DNA of 32,963 nucleotides, taken from assembly GCA_014885115.2 (NCBI GenBank), contig WKLE02003615.1, positions 1 to 32,963 on the forward strand, given 5' to 3'. The position numbers and the translations under genes were made by a program. The first letter of the stretch is position 1; each line of letters begins with the position of its first letter. The notes beneath the pieces were generated by a model. That model made no database searches and was not told the origin of the DNA. It saw nothing but the letters and a program-made list of their open reading frames with translations. Positions 18,745-29,260 of this stretch are shown here, in pieces. This DNA comes from Asterionellopsis glacialis (Eukaryota; Bacillariophyta; Plagiogrammaphyceae; Rhaphoneidales; Asterionellopsidaceae).

Positions 18745-19880
18745 TGTGGCATGTCTACTTAATTGGAACTTGAAGGTTGTTGCGTACCTTGGTTCTATTG
18801 GGTATGACTGCTGTGCCCATCCAGGTAGCTGGACTATCACTTCACGGTCACATGCACGGTATGTGCTTTTACAGTTCTGGTTGTTACAGCAGTATTTTAT
18901 GGAAACAACCCATGAAACATGACTGGCGCAACAGATGAGTGGCATCATGGTGCCATTTTTGGACAGGTCAAACCTGTCATGAACCAACAATCCATCACAT
19001 CTCTCCTTTGGACAGTCCAACTTGAGATTGCGAATATGCAATTCCCATCTCAAGAAGTATACCTTGGTCCCAATGATGGCTGAGTATGGCATGTAGGGTG
19101 CAGACATGCCATTGTCATTTGGAATTTTGAAGTAAGACGTGCCTGGTGGAAATCGCGTGATAAGCCAGGCAGCTCTTCTAGTATTTTCCTCTGTGTTTTT
19201 CAACAAGTTGGAATTGCTGTGAAACTTGTTTGGAAATTTGTCAATAATTATCCGTGCTACTTCATAAATTGCCCTCTATCTGAGAGTGAATGTTCTTCCT
19301 GTTCTGGAACAGGATTGCTATTGTTGATTGGTGTAGTTTTGGATGGTGGCTTCTCTTGGGTGGTAGGAGAAAGTTCCTTTGTGTGGAGATAGGGATTCCA
19401 TACATTACCTTGGATGGGATGAGAAGATGATAGTTTTTTTTCATCTTCTTTAGGGTCTGACCAGTAATGAAGGCAACTCAGGTTGCAGCTGGTGCAATCT
19501 TGTACACAATAGGAGGAGGAGCAACAGCAGCTTCCTTTTTCTTGATCCTTTCAATATCCTCACTATTCATATGCCATAATACTTGGACTTTGGACTCAGG
19601 ACACGCATGATGGTGACCATCATGATATGACGGTCCCAACTTACACCTTTGGCATTCAATACCACCATTACCAATGCTTGGCAGTGGTGGCGTTTTTGAA
19701 AAGCCAAGGGTTGTTTGTTTGCTCTTCATTTGAATGAAGAGATCCTGCAGCAAGATGGCTTCCTGTAGTTGCGTGTGTTGTTTTGTTATGCGCAACGAAT
19801 AACAACTGTGATGTGATCTTCCTTTACAGGCTTTGATGTCTTTTTTCTCTTCTGGCTTTGAATGCCCATTGTGATAAAAA
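18745..19880 (-). pseudogene. Transposon-type Cys/His-rich protein fragment, decayed
   Basis: From about 19880 on the minus strand, coding-like pieces in shifting frames: a His/Cys-rich start (ACKGRSHHSCYSL), GGIECQRCKLGPSYHDGHHHACPES (19678-19600), an in-frame TGA at 19478-19480, a Ser/Pro/Thr-rich linker, a frame change near 19262, then ARIIIDKFPNKF and FPPGTSYF leading into a domain with cysteines (CPKERCDG, CCNNQNC) and LPGWAQQSYPIEP. A Cys-rich module followed by 'LP....(F/Y)P' resembles the zinc-binding region (DUF6729-like) seen in several eukaryotic transposon proteins; this is a tentative match. The last open frame (19206-18532) runs from this domain directly into the kinesin coiled coil, with no stop between them. 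Confidence 0.45.
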
Positions 19881-21003
19881 ATAATGGCATCATCATAATG
19901 TTAGAAAAGAACACTGGTGCCAATAAAAAGAACAATCATCAACAATCAACTTACCTTTTGGGTGTGCAATATTAGTGGGGTTGTCACAAGACCTCGTCTC
20001 TGATGTCTTCACGAAAAAAAAATGAAATTTTGGTTTGCTTGCTTTGGCTCAATTTAAGTGTGAGGAGAAAAGTGAGGTGAAGACGAGCTTGCATTGCCCT
20101 ACCACAGACGAACCCAAAATGAACAAAAGCAACAATACAAGCAAAAACTTTAGAGCAACAAGAAAACTGACAGAAACGGTCTATTCAGACTGTTTCTGTC
20201 TATTTCTCTACCAAATTGCTACTATCAATTTCTGTGTAATAAACATCAATCATAAGTAAAAAGTGCTGCACTTTCCGAAAAAAACTTAAAATTATTTTTT
20301 AAAAAGTACCTCACTTTTGTCATATACAATCCATAAAAGGGAGATTTTTACGCATTTCTATTGGTTGAATTTAGCCTCTCAGGGAACTTTTCCCCCGGTG
20401 TCTTGAGTCTTGAGTCCCGCCTCTGGAGGGGCGGGGTGTTGGTTCCATTATTTATACCAGTACCCGGTACCACCTGTATTGTACCTGGTACCATGACCAA
20501 AATATCGTTTATTACTTCTGTAATAGGTACTGCACGTTACTATGTACAAGGTATCTATTTAATTCCACGTTTAAATGATAGGCATCAAGAGCTTAATTTT
20601 TTATGTAGGATACCAGTTAGCAGGTGCCTGTACCATATGTACCGGGTACCTTGTAAATAATAGAAAATCTTAAATCCGGTACTGAAAAGACGTTACCAGG
20701 ACGTATAAAAAAGGTACCCAGGTATTGGGCAAAAGACCAGAGACATTCCTTTTCTGAATTGAAACATTAAAAAAGTTGAAAGTCCGACCGGTACTCACTT
20801 GTTACACGTCCTTGATACTCCTAAAACCCAAGTCAACATTATTATTTGTGTGTGTTGCATGTCGCAGTGTGATTTTGGTTGTTCTTTACTTGCTTCTATC
20901 GTTTTGCTAGTCCAGCGCCCTCCCTCCAGAAAAAAGCATACTAAAGATTGCACTTTCACGTCTTAGGTTCTTTCTATTGTTCTCGATTGCGGGTGACAAC
21001 AAG
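19881..21003. other. Intergenic spacer with dense GTAC repeats
   Basis: No convincing gene. The stretch 20450-20730 holds the densest set of GTAC words in the window (CCAGTACCCGGTACC, GTACCTGGTACC, GTACCGGGTACC, GGTACCCAGG). A hairpin at 20169-20200 is listed separately. The final 100 bases are the likely promoter of the following gene. Confidence 0.5.
20169..20200. repeat. 13-bp hairpin with 6-base loop
   Basis: GACAGAAACGGTC (20169-20181), loop TATTCA, GACTGTTTCTGTC (20188-20200). All positions pair, with one G-T pair. No poly-T follows closely, so there is no specific role to assign. Confidence 0.5.
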
Positions 21004-21684
21004 ATGGCTACTGATGCGGTGAAGTCAACCATCAAAGGAACCTGTAGCCAGGATGATGTGTACAAGTCACTTCATAAGGTACGCCTAGCTATGGAGACTG
21101 AGAATCACAAACATTCTATTCTCGGGAAGAAAGTAGAAAATTCTGTTAGTGCTAACAAAATCAACCTTGGAGAGATATTATTGGATAAAGTTCGGTTTCA
21201 TGACCAACGGGAAGAACAACAACTACCTACTCCTACTCCTTCTTTGCTGACACATGATGCACAATTATCTGTTCCGCCTCTTCGACCACACAACTTGGAT
21301 TGGCTTTTAGATGAAGTTCCGGACTTTCTTGAGGTTGGATTTGTATTTGACTCATCCAGCGATGAAAATTCACCAAAGCGAACGCCTACACTAGCAGGTC
21401 GGCAACAAGTCTCTTCGGTAGGGGAACGATCTCCTCCTACTAGTAGTCAACTTGCGAGTGCCTTTCAAGCTCTATCCTCAACTGATTCATCCAAGAGAAA
21501 AGTTTCTGTTGAAGATCTTTTTGTACCACTTACTGCTAGTATTGACAAACAACTACCACAGGTAATAGAATCAAATCCTACTACAAGAGCTACTTCATGG
21601 AAGTCTAGTGCTCTCGGAAGGGTACCAAACCTTCCTTTGCCTCAACTCAAGAAGCTAAAAAAGAAATCAGCTACTACTGCGTGA
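21004..21684 (+). CDS. Hypothetical protein, 226 residues
   Basis: Not recognised. The start is the first ATG (21004, AAGATGG context); the open frame extends nine codons upstream only with TTG. The protein is hydrophilic with no signal peptide or membrane span. Visible parts: an N-terminal helix with QDDVYKSLHKVRLAMETEN, a Thr/Pro-rich linker (LPTPTPS), a conserved-looking hydrophobic and acidic patch LDWLLDEVPDFLEVGFVFD (about residues 98-116) followed by SSSDENSPKRTP, a Ser-rich disordered stretch, and a basic C-terminus (LKKLKKKS) that may be a nuclear signal. The LDWLLDEV patch looks like a short protein-binding or activation motif; that is inference. The frame is intact and codon use is ordinary for the window. 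Confidence 0.55.
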   Translation: MATDAVKSTIKGTCSQDDVYKSLHKVRLAMETENHKHSILGKKVENSVSANKINLGEILLDKVRFHDQREEQQLPTPTPSLLTHDAQLSVPPLRPHNLDWLLDEVPDFLEVGFVFDSSSDENSPKRTPTLAGRQQVSSVGERSPPTSSQLASAFQALSSTDSSKRKVSVEDLFVPLTASIDKQLPQVIESNPTTRATSWKSSALGRVPNLPLPQLKKLKKKSATTA

Positions 21685-22547
21685 AGTATCACCCACCGTT
21701 GTTGTGGTCTTTTGTTGGTCGTAAATAATGATCGCATGTACAAACAAGCAGAGGTAATGATTCACTATAGTCTTATGCTTATTGCGCATCACGTTGGTTT
21801 ATGTTCAATTTATATATTATCTATAATTTGACTTTTTGTTCCAAGACATCTTCTCGAGGTATATATATCGTTTATATAGCTAGCTCACACCCGCACCTAC
21901 GAAATAGGTGGGTGACCTGCTGTTCTTGGGCGGGGATACATTCATTACTCCAAAAAAACAAAAAGTAATTAATTACAAGTAAATTCAAATTTTTAGTCAA
22001 ACATTCTCGTTGCACTTACCATAGTTATAAGAAGACAAGTTTCATCGTTATACATGGCTAACTTATTTTGAATTCATTTCAGCTCGCTACTGACTGCAAG
22101 ACTATGTTGGAACTAGGACATGAGCCTCTCTAGATGAGAGGCAGTACCTGGTACTAGTACCTAATCTCCTTCCTTGCTTGAAGTCTACTTTTCCTGTATG
22201 ACGGGTGTACGAGTACCTTAGTCCTGCATGATGCGAATCCAGAAATCTACGAAGTAGGACTACGACTAAAGTCTCTCTCTAGCTAGAGGGCGGTTGGTGC
22301 CATCTGCCCGGCGTGACATGCAACATGACGACGTTGGTAGGCGGAGGCGTGAGGTGTCAAGGCTCTCAGGCTCAAGGCGCCACATGGCAATGGTGGAGAC
22401 CGTCTGTACGCCTGTTGGGGGGTACAAAATCTGGAGACATCTCGAGAATCGGAGCTCACTCTCACTCTCATTGCGCTTGCACTCCGATATTTACATCACA
22501 AGACACTCGTTGTGGCCGACCAGCATTGCATTGCTGTTGCAATCACA
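21685..22547. other. Intergenic spacer with GTAC and TCTAGA-type words
   Basis: No gene seen. It contains GTACCTGGTACTAGTACC (near 22146), GTAGGACTACGAC (22254) and CTCTCTCTAGCTAGAG (near 22272). The 250 bases before the prenyltransferase ATG are C/G-richer and contain short open frames on both strands that show no protein features. Confidence 0.5.
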
Positions 22548-23690
22548 ATGACGGACTATTATGATCTTGACCCTCCTCCTATCATTTCCGTGAATGATCT
22601 TCCTAATTTATTTCCTGATATAACACCCATCGAACAAAATGATGGACCAAATCCTGTATGTGCAATTGCCTATAGTGCACAATTCATTATAGCCTACAAT
22701 TACTTGCGTGCTATCCTCGCCAAGGATGAACGAAGTGAACGTGCGCTTCAATTAACCGCACTTTGTGTTAAATTGAATCCTGCCAATTATACTGTCTGGC
22801 ATTTTCGTCGTCAATGCCTTGAAGAACTTTACAAGAACAACAACAGTAGTAGTAGTGATGGCGACGATAACAATATGGATTCCGATTCTCATGAAAAAAT
22901 GTTAGAACTTGACCTTCAATTGGCAGCTTCCTTGGGAGGACATAATCCTAAAAATTATCAAATTTGGTATCATCGCCGTGCATTGTTAGAAATGATTTTA
23001 TTTGATGGCAACAAGAATGATGACAATAATAGTAATGTATCCTTAGACCGAGTACGAAAAGAATTGGGATATATTTCATTTGTTTTGGGGAATGATGGTA
23101 AGAATTATCATGCATGGAGTCATCGACAATGGATTATTAAAACAGCCAATCAAGATGAATTATGGAATGGCGAATATAAGTATTGCGAAGAATTAATCAA
23201 TGCAGATCCACGTAACAATTCCGCATGGAATCATCGATGGTTTGTATCACATCGTGGTCAACAACACCAGCAACAAGAACAATCTTCTTGTCTTGGTCTT
23301 GACGAAGCTCGGACAGAAGCTCAATACGCTCTTGATGGTGCTGCGTTAGATCCTTATAATGAATCACCATGGAGGTACTTGATTGGGATTCTCAAGGAAC
23401 AACGAAAATGTAACAAAGAAGATACTGCCTCGGTACAGTCACTTGTAGAAGACATTGAAACAAAGACAATTGGTCTTCGTTCTGTATTAGAAAATGCGGG
23501 TCGGGATCCTGATGCATGTTCTAATATGATTTCAGCTCGTATCGATATGTTGGAATTTAAGGGTGATTCTGATTCACTGAAGCTTGCGTCCATATTAGCC
23601 AATGGATTAGGATCCCAGCATGATACTATCCGTAGGAAGTATTGGTTGTTTCGTGAAAAAGAATTGACATCGAAAGCAGCAGCTTGTTGA
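22548..23690 (+). CDS. Protein farnesyltransferase / geranylgeranyltransferase type I alpha subunit
   Basis: A 380-residue protein starting at the first ATG (22548, ACAATGACGG); the longer frame starts only with GTG. It carries five prenyltransferase-alpha (PPTA) repeats, each with the Asn-x-x-x-Trp core: NYTVWHFRR (80-88), NYQIWYHRR (136-144), NYHAWSHRQ (186-194), NNSAWNHRW (223-231) and NESPWRYL (271-278). The spacing of about 45-55 residues fits the alpha-alpha hairpin array that cups the beta subunit in FTase and GGTase-I, which attach farnesyl or geranylgeranyl to CAAX cysteines. Rab GGTase alpha is the alternative; the N-terminal layout (YYDLDPPPI) and length fit the CAAX enzyme better, and no LRR or Ig-like insert is seen. 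An Asn/Asp/Ser-rich insert lies between repeats 1 and 2. The gene is convergent with the sulfotransferase gene, 105 bases apart. Confidence 0.88.
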   Translation: MTDYYDLDPPPIISVNDLPNLFPDITPIEQNDGPNPVCAIAYSAQFIIAYNYLRAILAKDERSERALQLTALCVKLNPANYTVWHFRRQCLEELYKNNNSSSSDGDDNNMDSDSHEKMLELDLQLAASLGGHNPKNYQIWYHRRALLEMILFDGNKNDDNNSNVSLDRVRKELGYISFVLGNDGKNYHAWSHRQWIIKTANQDELWNGEYKYCEELINADPRNNSAWNHRWFVSHRGQQHQQQEQSSCLGLDEARTEAQYALDGAALDPYNESPWRYLIGILKEQRKCNKEDTASVQSLVEDIETKTIGLRSVLENAGRDPDACSNMISARIDMLEFKGDSDSLKLASILANGLGSQHDTIRRKYWLFREKELTSKAAAC

Positions 23691-23795
23691 ATGAATGAAG
23701 CAATGAATGAAGCAAGTGTAGGAAAAAAAAAGATAAATGACATTTAACTTTAAAATTATTTTTAATCTGCAACAACAACAAGAGTAGTGTACTTG

Positions 23796-25343
23796 TTATG
23801 GGTTCAAGGGAGGATTTTTGTACCCAAAGTAATCCATCATATCTTGTCGTAATGTTTTAATAGCATACTGTTGATCTATTTGTGATATACCTTGTAGGCG
23901 TTCTATTTCACTGCCATATCGAATGATAGCCTCAACGTAGCCTATTTTTTGTTCATTTTTCCCATGCGCGAATTCACCAAATTTGGCACTTTTCTTGACA
24001 TATTGAAATTTCCCATTCTTACCACCAAATTGTCCACCATAACAATTACATATTAATTCCAGTGTTTCCTTTGGATAAAATACTAAATCTTCATACCGAA
24101 CAATGATGCGATTAAAGCCGTCACTTGTGTCTATGGGAGAGCCACCCGCAGCACTGTTGTTGTTGTTCGTTGCGGTATCGGTAAAATAAGGGTCATAAAA
24201 TTCATTCCACATATGTGCCAATGACTCATGTACCACATTCTGTTGTTTGTATTGGACTCTCACAGGATTGCCTTGCTGCCCAACAGCTGAAGCTCCTGGA
24301 GGAGCATGTTGCTGTTGTTGGTACGGTACTACTCCTACTAAATTTGGACAATTGGATGTTTCATCATGTATCCATGATGCCGAATAGGAATGTCGACACA
24401 TACTTTTCATCCATACATATGGATCCCGTATTGTGACAACACTTAGCACATCATCCGCGTTGGTCACCACTTTCCCTTCCACACCAGCTCGATGGTCTTG
24501 TCGAAATGTTTCGGGAGTAGGTGGATTGTGTTTTCCCCATGGTACTTGCCATCGTATATGATTTTCTTTTTCATAACTATAATACACTTGTGGGTCGTGT
24601 ACGTTATGACAATTACGTACTAACAAATCCGCTAATAGGTTTGTACCGGAATTAAAGGGACCTGCAGGTCCTACAAATCGTTGGGATATGGGTACACGTG
24701 ATTGAAAGGCTGGACAATGATCTTCGAGACCGTACACCTTGGGACCGTCACCATAGAGGGATGTAATTTGTGACCAAGTTGGTAATCGTTGTATAGTGTC
24801 ATCGTCTAAATCATCAATACCAGCTTCTTTCAGCATGTGGATGACACGTTCTTTGCCAGGATTATCCGTGACAACATTGTCCGTATCATGACTATTGTCG
24901 TTGTGTTTTGTTCCAATGTCAAAATGTGGTTCATTATTCTGTTCTTGTTGTGCTTGTTGTTGTTTGGAGTGTAGTACTCTCATTTCTTTGTGCACACTTC
25001 CTTGTCTTCTTCGTATAGAAGAATGTAAATTATCTATTTTTACTCCGTGTTTACGACGTTGTCGCATATTTTGCATTGAATGGTCATCCGCAATTTTGAT
25101 TAACATAATACCACCCATTAGACATGTGATTATTCCAGCTGTGGCTAAAACTACAAAACATTTGGCTCGTACTGCTTTGTAGGCTTTTCCATTGTAAAAT
25201 TGAGAAACTAATGTTGCAGTAGAGGTTCTTGATTTGTATCGCTGTCGTTGTCGTCCATGACCACTACTACTACTTGAATTTGAATTTGAGGATGATACTT
25301 TTTTTATTCTTCGTTTGGAGGGTGTCCCATTATGATGGTCCAT
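23796..25343 (-). CDS. Type II membrane sulfotransferase-like protein
   Basis: A 515-residue protein; the start is the ATG at 25343, since the open frame upstream begins with TTG. A basic Ser/Asn-rich cytosolic tail (1-60) precedes one hydrophobic span (about 63-84), the layout of a Golgi type II enzyme. A polar Gln/His-rich stem follows. The catalytic part has FVGPAGPFNSGTNLL (223-237), matching the 5'-phosphosulfate-binding loop of PAPS-dependent sulfotransferases, and IRDPYVWMKSMCRHSYS (305-321), matching the 3'-phosphate-binding segment with its Arg and Ser. Later IIVRYEDLVFYPKETL is the usual 'YEDL' element. Substrates are probably glycans or glycoproteins, but this is not readable. Low-complexity inserts (Gln and Asn/Ala runs) sit in surface loops near 340-380. 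Confidence 0.75.
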   Translation of the reverse strand: MDHHNGTPSKRRIKKVSSSNSNSSSSSGHGRQRQRYKSRTSTATLVSQFYNGKAYKAVRAKCFVVLATAGIITCLMGGIMLIKIADDHSMQNMRQRRKHGVKIDNLHSSIRRRQGSVHKEMRVLHSKQQQAQQEQNNEPHFDIGTKHNDNSHDTDNVVTDNPGKERVIHMLKEAGIDDLDDDTIQRLPTWSQITSLYGDGPKVYGLEDHCPAFQSRVPISQRFVGPAGPFNSGTNLLADLLVRNCHNVHDPQVYYSYEKENHIRWQVPWGKHNPPTPETFRQDHRAGVEGKVVTNADDVLSVVTIRDPYVWMKSMCRHSYSASWIHDETSNCPNLVGVVPYQQQQHAPPGASAVGQQGNPVRVQYKQQNVVHESLAHMWNEFYDPYFTDTATNNNNSAAGGSPIDTSDGFNRIIVRYEDLVFYPKETLELICNCYGGQFGGKNGKFQYVKKSAKFGEFAHGKNEQKIGYVEAIIRYGSEIERLQGISQIDQQYAIKTLRQDMMDYFGYKNPPLNP

Positions 25344-25482
25344 TGCTCTTCTATTTTTATAAAACAAATTGTATTTTTCCGTCTCTTTGACTAACGTTTC
25401 TAGAATGCACTAGAAGATTGACAACAAACAAGGGACTGATTCTGTATTGGCAGCAGATACAATAACATGACAGCCGCAGCGT

Positions 25483-25494
25483 GGGGGGGGGGGG
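25483..25494 (+). repeat. 12-base G homopolymer
   Basis: Uninterrupted G12 in otherwise AT-leaning DNA. It could form a quadruplex-like structure or be miscounted by sequencing. Confidence 0.8.
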
Positions 25495-25802
25495 CATCAA
25501 CAAAGACACAAGACAAACAAATAATATACTGTATGTGACTCTAATAGGTTGTGTTTAATATGTAGATTATGAAATAGTTACGATTTGACCAATATCTGTC
25601 ATATAATCTAGATATAAAAATGTATGGTATTTCAATTACGAAACATTTCCAATGAACTAGTGATAACATTGGACACTGTCAACAAGGACACTCGCAGATT
25701 TGTGGATTCCGAAACCCCTCGACAAAAGGTTTTTTAACCTTAACTCTAGCACCTATGACATTACAATATAATGAACATTCTATCTATCCGAAAAGCGAAC
25801 GA

Positions 25803-25810
25803 TGACGTCA
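25803..25810. promoter_or_regulatory. Palindromic CRE site TGACGTCA
   Basis: A perfect CRE/bZIP palindrome, about 460 bases before the sulfotransferase start and 890 before the PP2A-A start. A regulatory role is possible but unproven. Confidence 0.25.
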
Positions 25811-26697
25811 TGTGGCATTCTTGACCCAATATGTAATTTTTGTTCTTCTCCTATCTTGTCTACCTAGGTCGTACCTGGGATTATTCAGTAGGACTAGTAC
25901 TACTAGAGGTAGAAATTTTATTTGATAAGGTATGTATGCTCGCATTCTAGTCGAACTTGGCGGAACTTCTCTCACACCCCATTACTTAAAAGATATTTTT
26001 CCTACTGACTTGCGTAGAAAGGTACGTGACTCATAACTTCGTGATTCATTTTTCCTTTTTTTACGTAAAGAGCGAGATTTCAATAATTTGGGAGAGCCAT
26101 GTAGCAACGATCTAGAGTAGCGCTGCGTGAACAGCAATCTCTCTCTACTAGCCCCTGAAGACAGAAAACGAAACTACCGACTGCGGTACCAGAGCTATAG
26201 GTACCGTACCTGGTATAGTCTAGTCCTAGCTAGCTCGCTTTCTCGTCTCAGGAGCGCTCGGGGGTGCTCTGCTCTCGCTCGGCTTTGGCTCTGCTCGCAC
26301 TATCATACACTCTAGAGAGAGTAGAGAGAAGAGTCGCGTCGCACTGCCCTCCTGTGCATTCCCGGGATTATCACCTTATTGGACACATCTGCGACCCTGG
26401 TGTTGGTCATCAGATCAGACGGTTGACAAACACAAATACACACACGTGTTCTTCCTCCAATCAGTGTCTCTATTGAAATTGATTACAATTACAAGAGAGA
26501 CATCGATAGAATATTTTTTTACAAGTATTGAGAAACAGTTTGTAACAAAAGCTACAGATAGTACAGTAAATAAAAAAAGTAAAAAGCCATTGGCACAACT
26601 TGCACGAAACAAAGACAGAGAAAAAGTACACACTACTAGATCCATAGAGAGCGAGAGAAAGAAATAGCTAATATTTTATTTTTAAAAAAACACAAAA

Positions 26698-28715
26698 ATG
26701 TCGATTTCATCTCCAACTCCATCCTTAACTTTGGCACGATCGTTGCCTCAGGGTGTAGATGATTTAATGGAAATGGGTCCATTTGATTTATTCCGGTCTC
26801 AATCGGAGACAGGATCCACAGAAGCCAAGGTGGATGCTATGAAACGATTGTCCGTGGTTGCCTTTGCCATGGGGAACGAACAAACCTTATCAACATTGTT
26901 GCCGTATTTGGCGACCTTGGCCATGAAACAACCGCAACAAGAAGATGAATTACTTATTCATATGGCGATGGAATTAACAAAAATTGTACCTAATTTATTA
27001 AAGGGATCACAAGCCTTGCCGCTCCTCCCCATATTGGAACGATTGGCAGCCGTTGAAGAAACAGTCGTACGTGAAGAAGCTGTCAAGGCGATTAATCATA
27101 TTGCACCACAAATGGAAGAAGACCCAGCTGTATTGGTTGCCATGGTAAAAAGATTGGTCGGTGCAGATTGGTTCACGGCCAAGGTAAGTGCAGCAGGTAT
27201 CTTACCCACGATATACCAAGTTGCGGGTGAAGAAGATTCAGAACTAGTCCATTTAATGAAGGAATTGGCACAAGATGAAACACCCATGGTTCGAAGAGGT
27301 GCTGCTGCCAATTTAGGGAAATTCATGTCTCATATGAAAACCTTGAGTGTCTTGGAGGGGATGGTACCTGTACTGCAACAACTTTGTCGTGATGAACAAG
27401 ATTCTGTTCGACTTTTGGCTGTTGCTACGGCAGCAGAAGGGGGTGACGCCTTTGCGGGACATGCGGATTTTTCGATTCAAGTCATGATTCCCATTGTCCG
27501 TGCGGGAAGTACCGACCTTAGCTGGTAAGTTTGGAAAAAACGGAAACTGAATAGCACGCAAACAGCGAACTACAGGTCTTCTTTCTTGGACAATAAAATT
27601 AATCTTATCCATATTTTTTTCTTTTGATCTCTATCAAATATAAATATATATATAAAAAAATAAATAACAGGAGAGTCAGAAACAATCTTGCCAAATGTTT
27701 CTCCAAAGTTGCTCAGAATCTTGGTATTGGAGGAAATTCAGATTATGGAAAAGAAACGGCACTTGTAATGGCATGCTTCGTTGCACTCCTCCAGGACATT
27801 GAGGCTGAAGTCCGTGCTGCTGCCGTTGGACATTTGGCACGTATGGTCCATTGGGGTGGACCTGATCTCTTTGATTCTCATCTCCAACCCTTACTACCAG
27901 GCTTGGCCGATGACATTGTGATGGAAGTCCGATCCAAGTGTGCTTTGGCACTCATGGATTCGAGTGAGGGAGGGACCTTGGAAGATGAGACCATCCTCCA
28001 AGCCTTTGGTCCACTTTTAGAAAACTTTTTACAAGATGAATTTTCGGAAGTTCAACTTCATGTGTTGTCCAATCTTCCCAAGATTTCACGTCTTTTAGAA
28101 AAAATGAATGGTGTCGTCTCGTCTATTCTCAATATGGCCAAGGCTAATAATTGGAGAGTACGAGAGGGTGTTGCCAAGTTGCTACCTTACCTTGCCGATG
28201 CACGAGGACTTGATTTCTTTTCACAAGTTTTCGTAGAACCTGCATGGATTAGTTTACTGACCGATAGGGTGGCTTCTGTACGGCATGCTGTCGTTGCCGG
28301 AGTGGGACAACTTGTCACCGTTACAGGACCTACATGGTATTCCTCACAAATGGTACCCCGTCATTTGGCTATTTATGAACAAGCACAAACTACATATTTA
28401 ATGCGTATTACGATTTTACAAACCTATATTGAATGTGCCAAGTCTTTGGCTGATGTGGGGGATGAATCAGGTGATCCGTCGGCAACAGAAGTATGGCAAG
28501 ATATGGTGAACTTTATTTTGGAGAAAGGTTTGACGGATAAGGTTGCAAACGTCCGTATGGTGGCATCAAGAGGATTCTGGGAGATTGTATCCAAGGCGTC
28601 GGTACATGAATCTTTTATTCAAGCCAAAATTAAACCTGCTGTAGAATCGAATCTCGAACAGGAGACGGATCTTGATTGTCGTTACTACCAGGATTTGGCA
28701 CTTGCTGAAATGTAG
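26698..28715 (+). CDS. PP2A scaffold (PR65) subunit A, HEAT-repeat protein, two exons
   Basis: Exons 26698-27524 and 27671-28715 join across a 146-base GT-AG intron (GTAAGT donor, AACAG acceptor). The split codon restores Trp in DLSWRVRNNLAK, a strongly conserved PR65 segment. The product is 623 residues, slightly over the usual 590 because of a longer N-terminus. It is a run of about 15 HEAT repeats: LSTLLPYLATLA, LPILERLAAVEETVVREEAVKAI, WFTAKVSAAGILP, TPMVRRGAAANLGKF, QDSVRLLAVATAAEGG, WRVREGVAKLLPYLADARG, RVASVRHAVVAGVGQL, and KVANVRMVASRGFWEI near the end. It holds the catalytic C subunit and a variable B subunit, setting holoenzyme location and specificity. The start ATG follows ACAAAA. 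The second exon has no ATG at its 5' end and is only open upstream by chance. Confidence 0.92.
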
Positions 28716-29024
28716 ACAAAAAGGAGCAAAATGAAAAAGAAACGGAAGAAAATGATCAAATAGCGCATTCTGAAGATATGCTACTTTGTCAACTTATGAA
28801 ATAATAAAGAACATTATCCTGAAAACACACGCCGTCTACATACCTGGACCGGTAGGTGAATGGAAAAAGGAAGAAAGAGATACCAAAGAAAAATAATATA
28901 AGAATACTAATTATAGCGACAGGAAAATTTCCGGGGTTGATATGTTGTTTTTGTTGTTGTTGTTGTTGTATGAAGTATATGCCGACAGTCCAGTCTTGCT
29001 GCGATACCAATTGTGTATTTTGTT

Positions 29025-29207
29025 TTGATCTCTATTTTGTGAAATGAAATTATATATATATTTGATAAGGAGCCCGTGTTCTATTTAGGAAAACGAAACA
29101 TTGTGTTTAGTAGAAACATTTCATCAAAACACAAAATGAATGGTTCGCTGCAGTGTCTTTCTTTATTTACGCGATTACTGTTACTTTAATTTATGCAAGG
29201 CTGTTCC
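29025..29207. repeat. Direct repeat, copy 1 (~183 bp)
   Basis: From TTGATCTCTATTTTGTGAAA to GGCTGTTCC, matching 29261-29442 with scattered substitutions. Shared blocks include TTTGATAAGGAGCC, GTTCTATTTAGGAAAA and GAATGGTTCGCTGCAGTGT. Confidence 0.8.
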
Positions 29208-29260
29208 AAACCTTCAATCAAAGCACTTGCGGATAGTGTAGTCTTGTTGAATAGTTTGCT

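Larger units (their letters stand above)
25344..26697. other. Divergent intergenic region between sulfotransferase and PP2A-A genes
   Basis: 1.35 kb with no gene seen. It contains a 12-base G run (25483-25494), a palindromic CRE (25803-25810), GTAGGACTAGTAC (about 25888), GTAC words near 26185-26215 and a CTCTAGAGAGAGTAGAGAG stretch near 26311. The last 50 bases before the PP2A ATG are A/T-rich. Confidence 0.5.
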
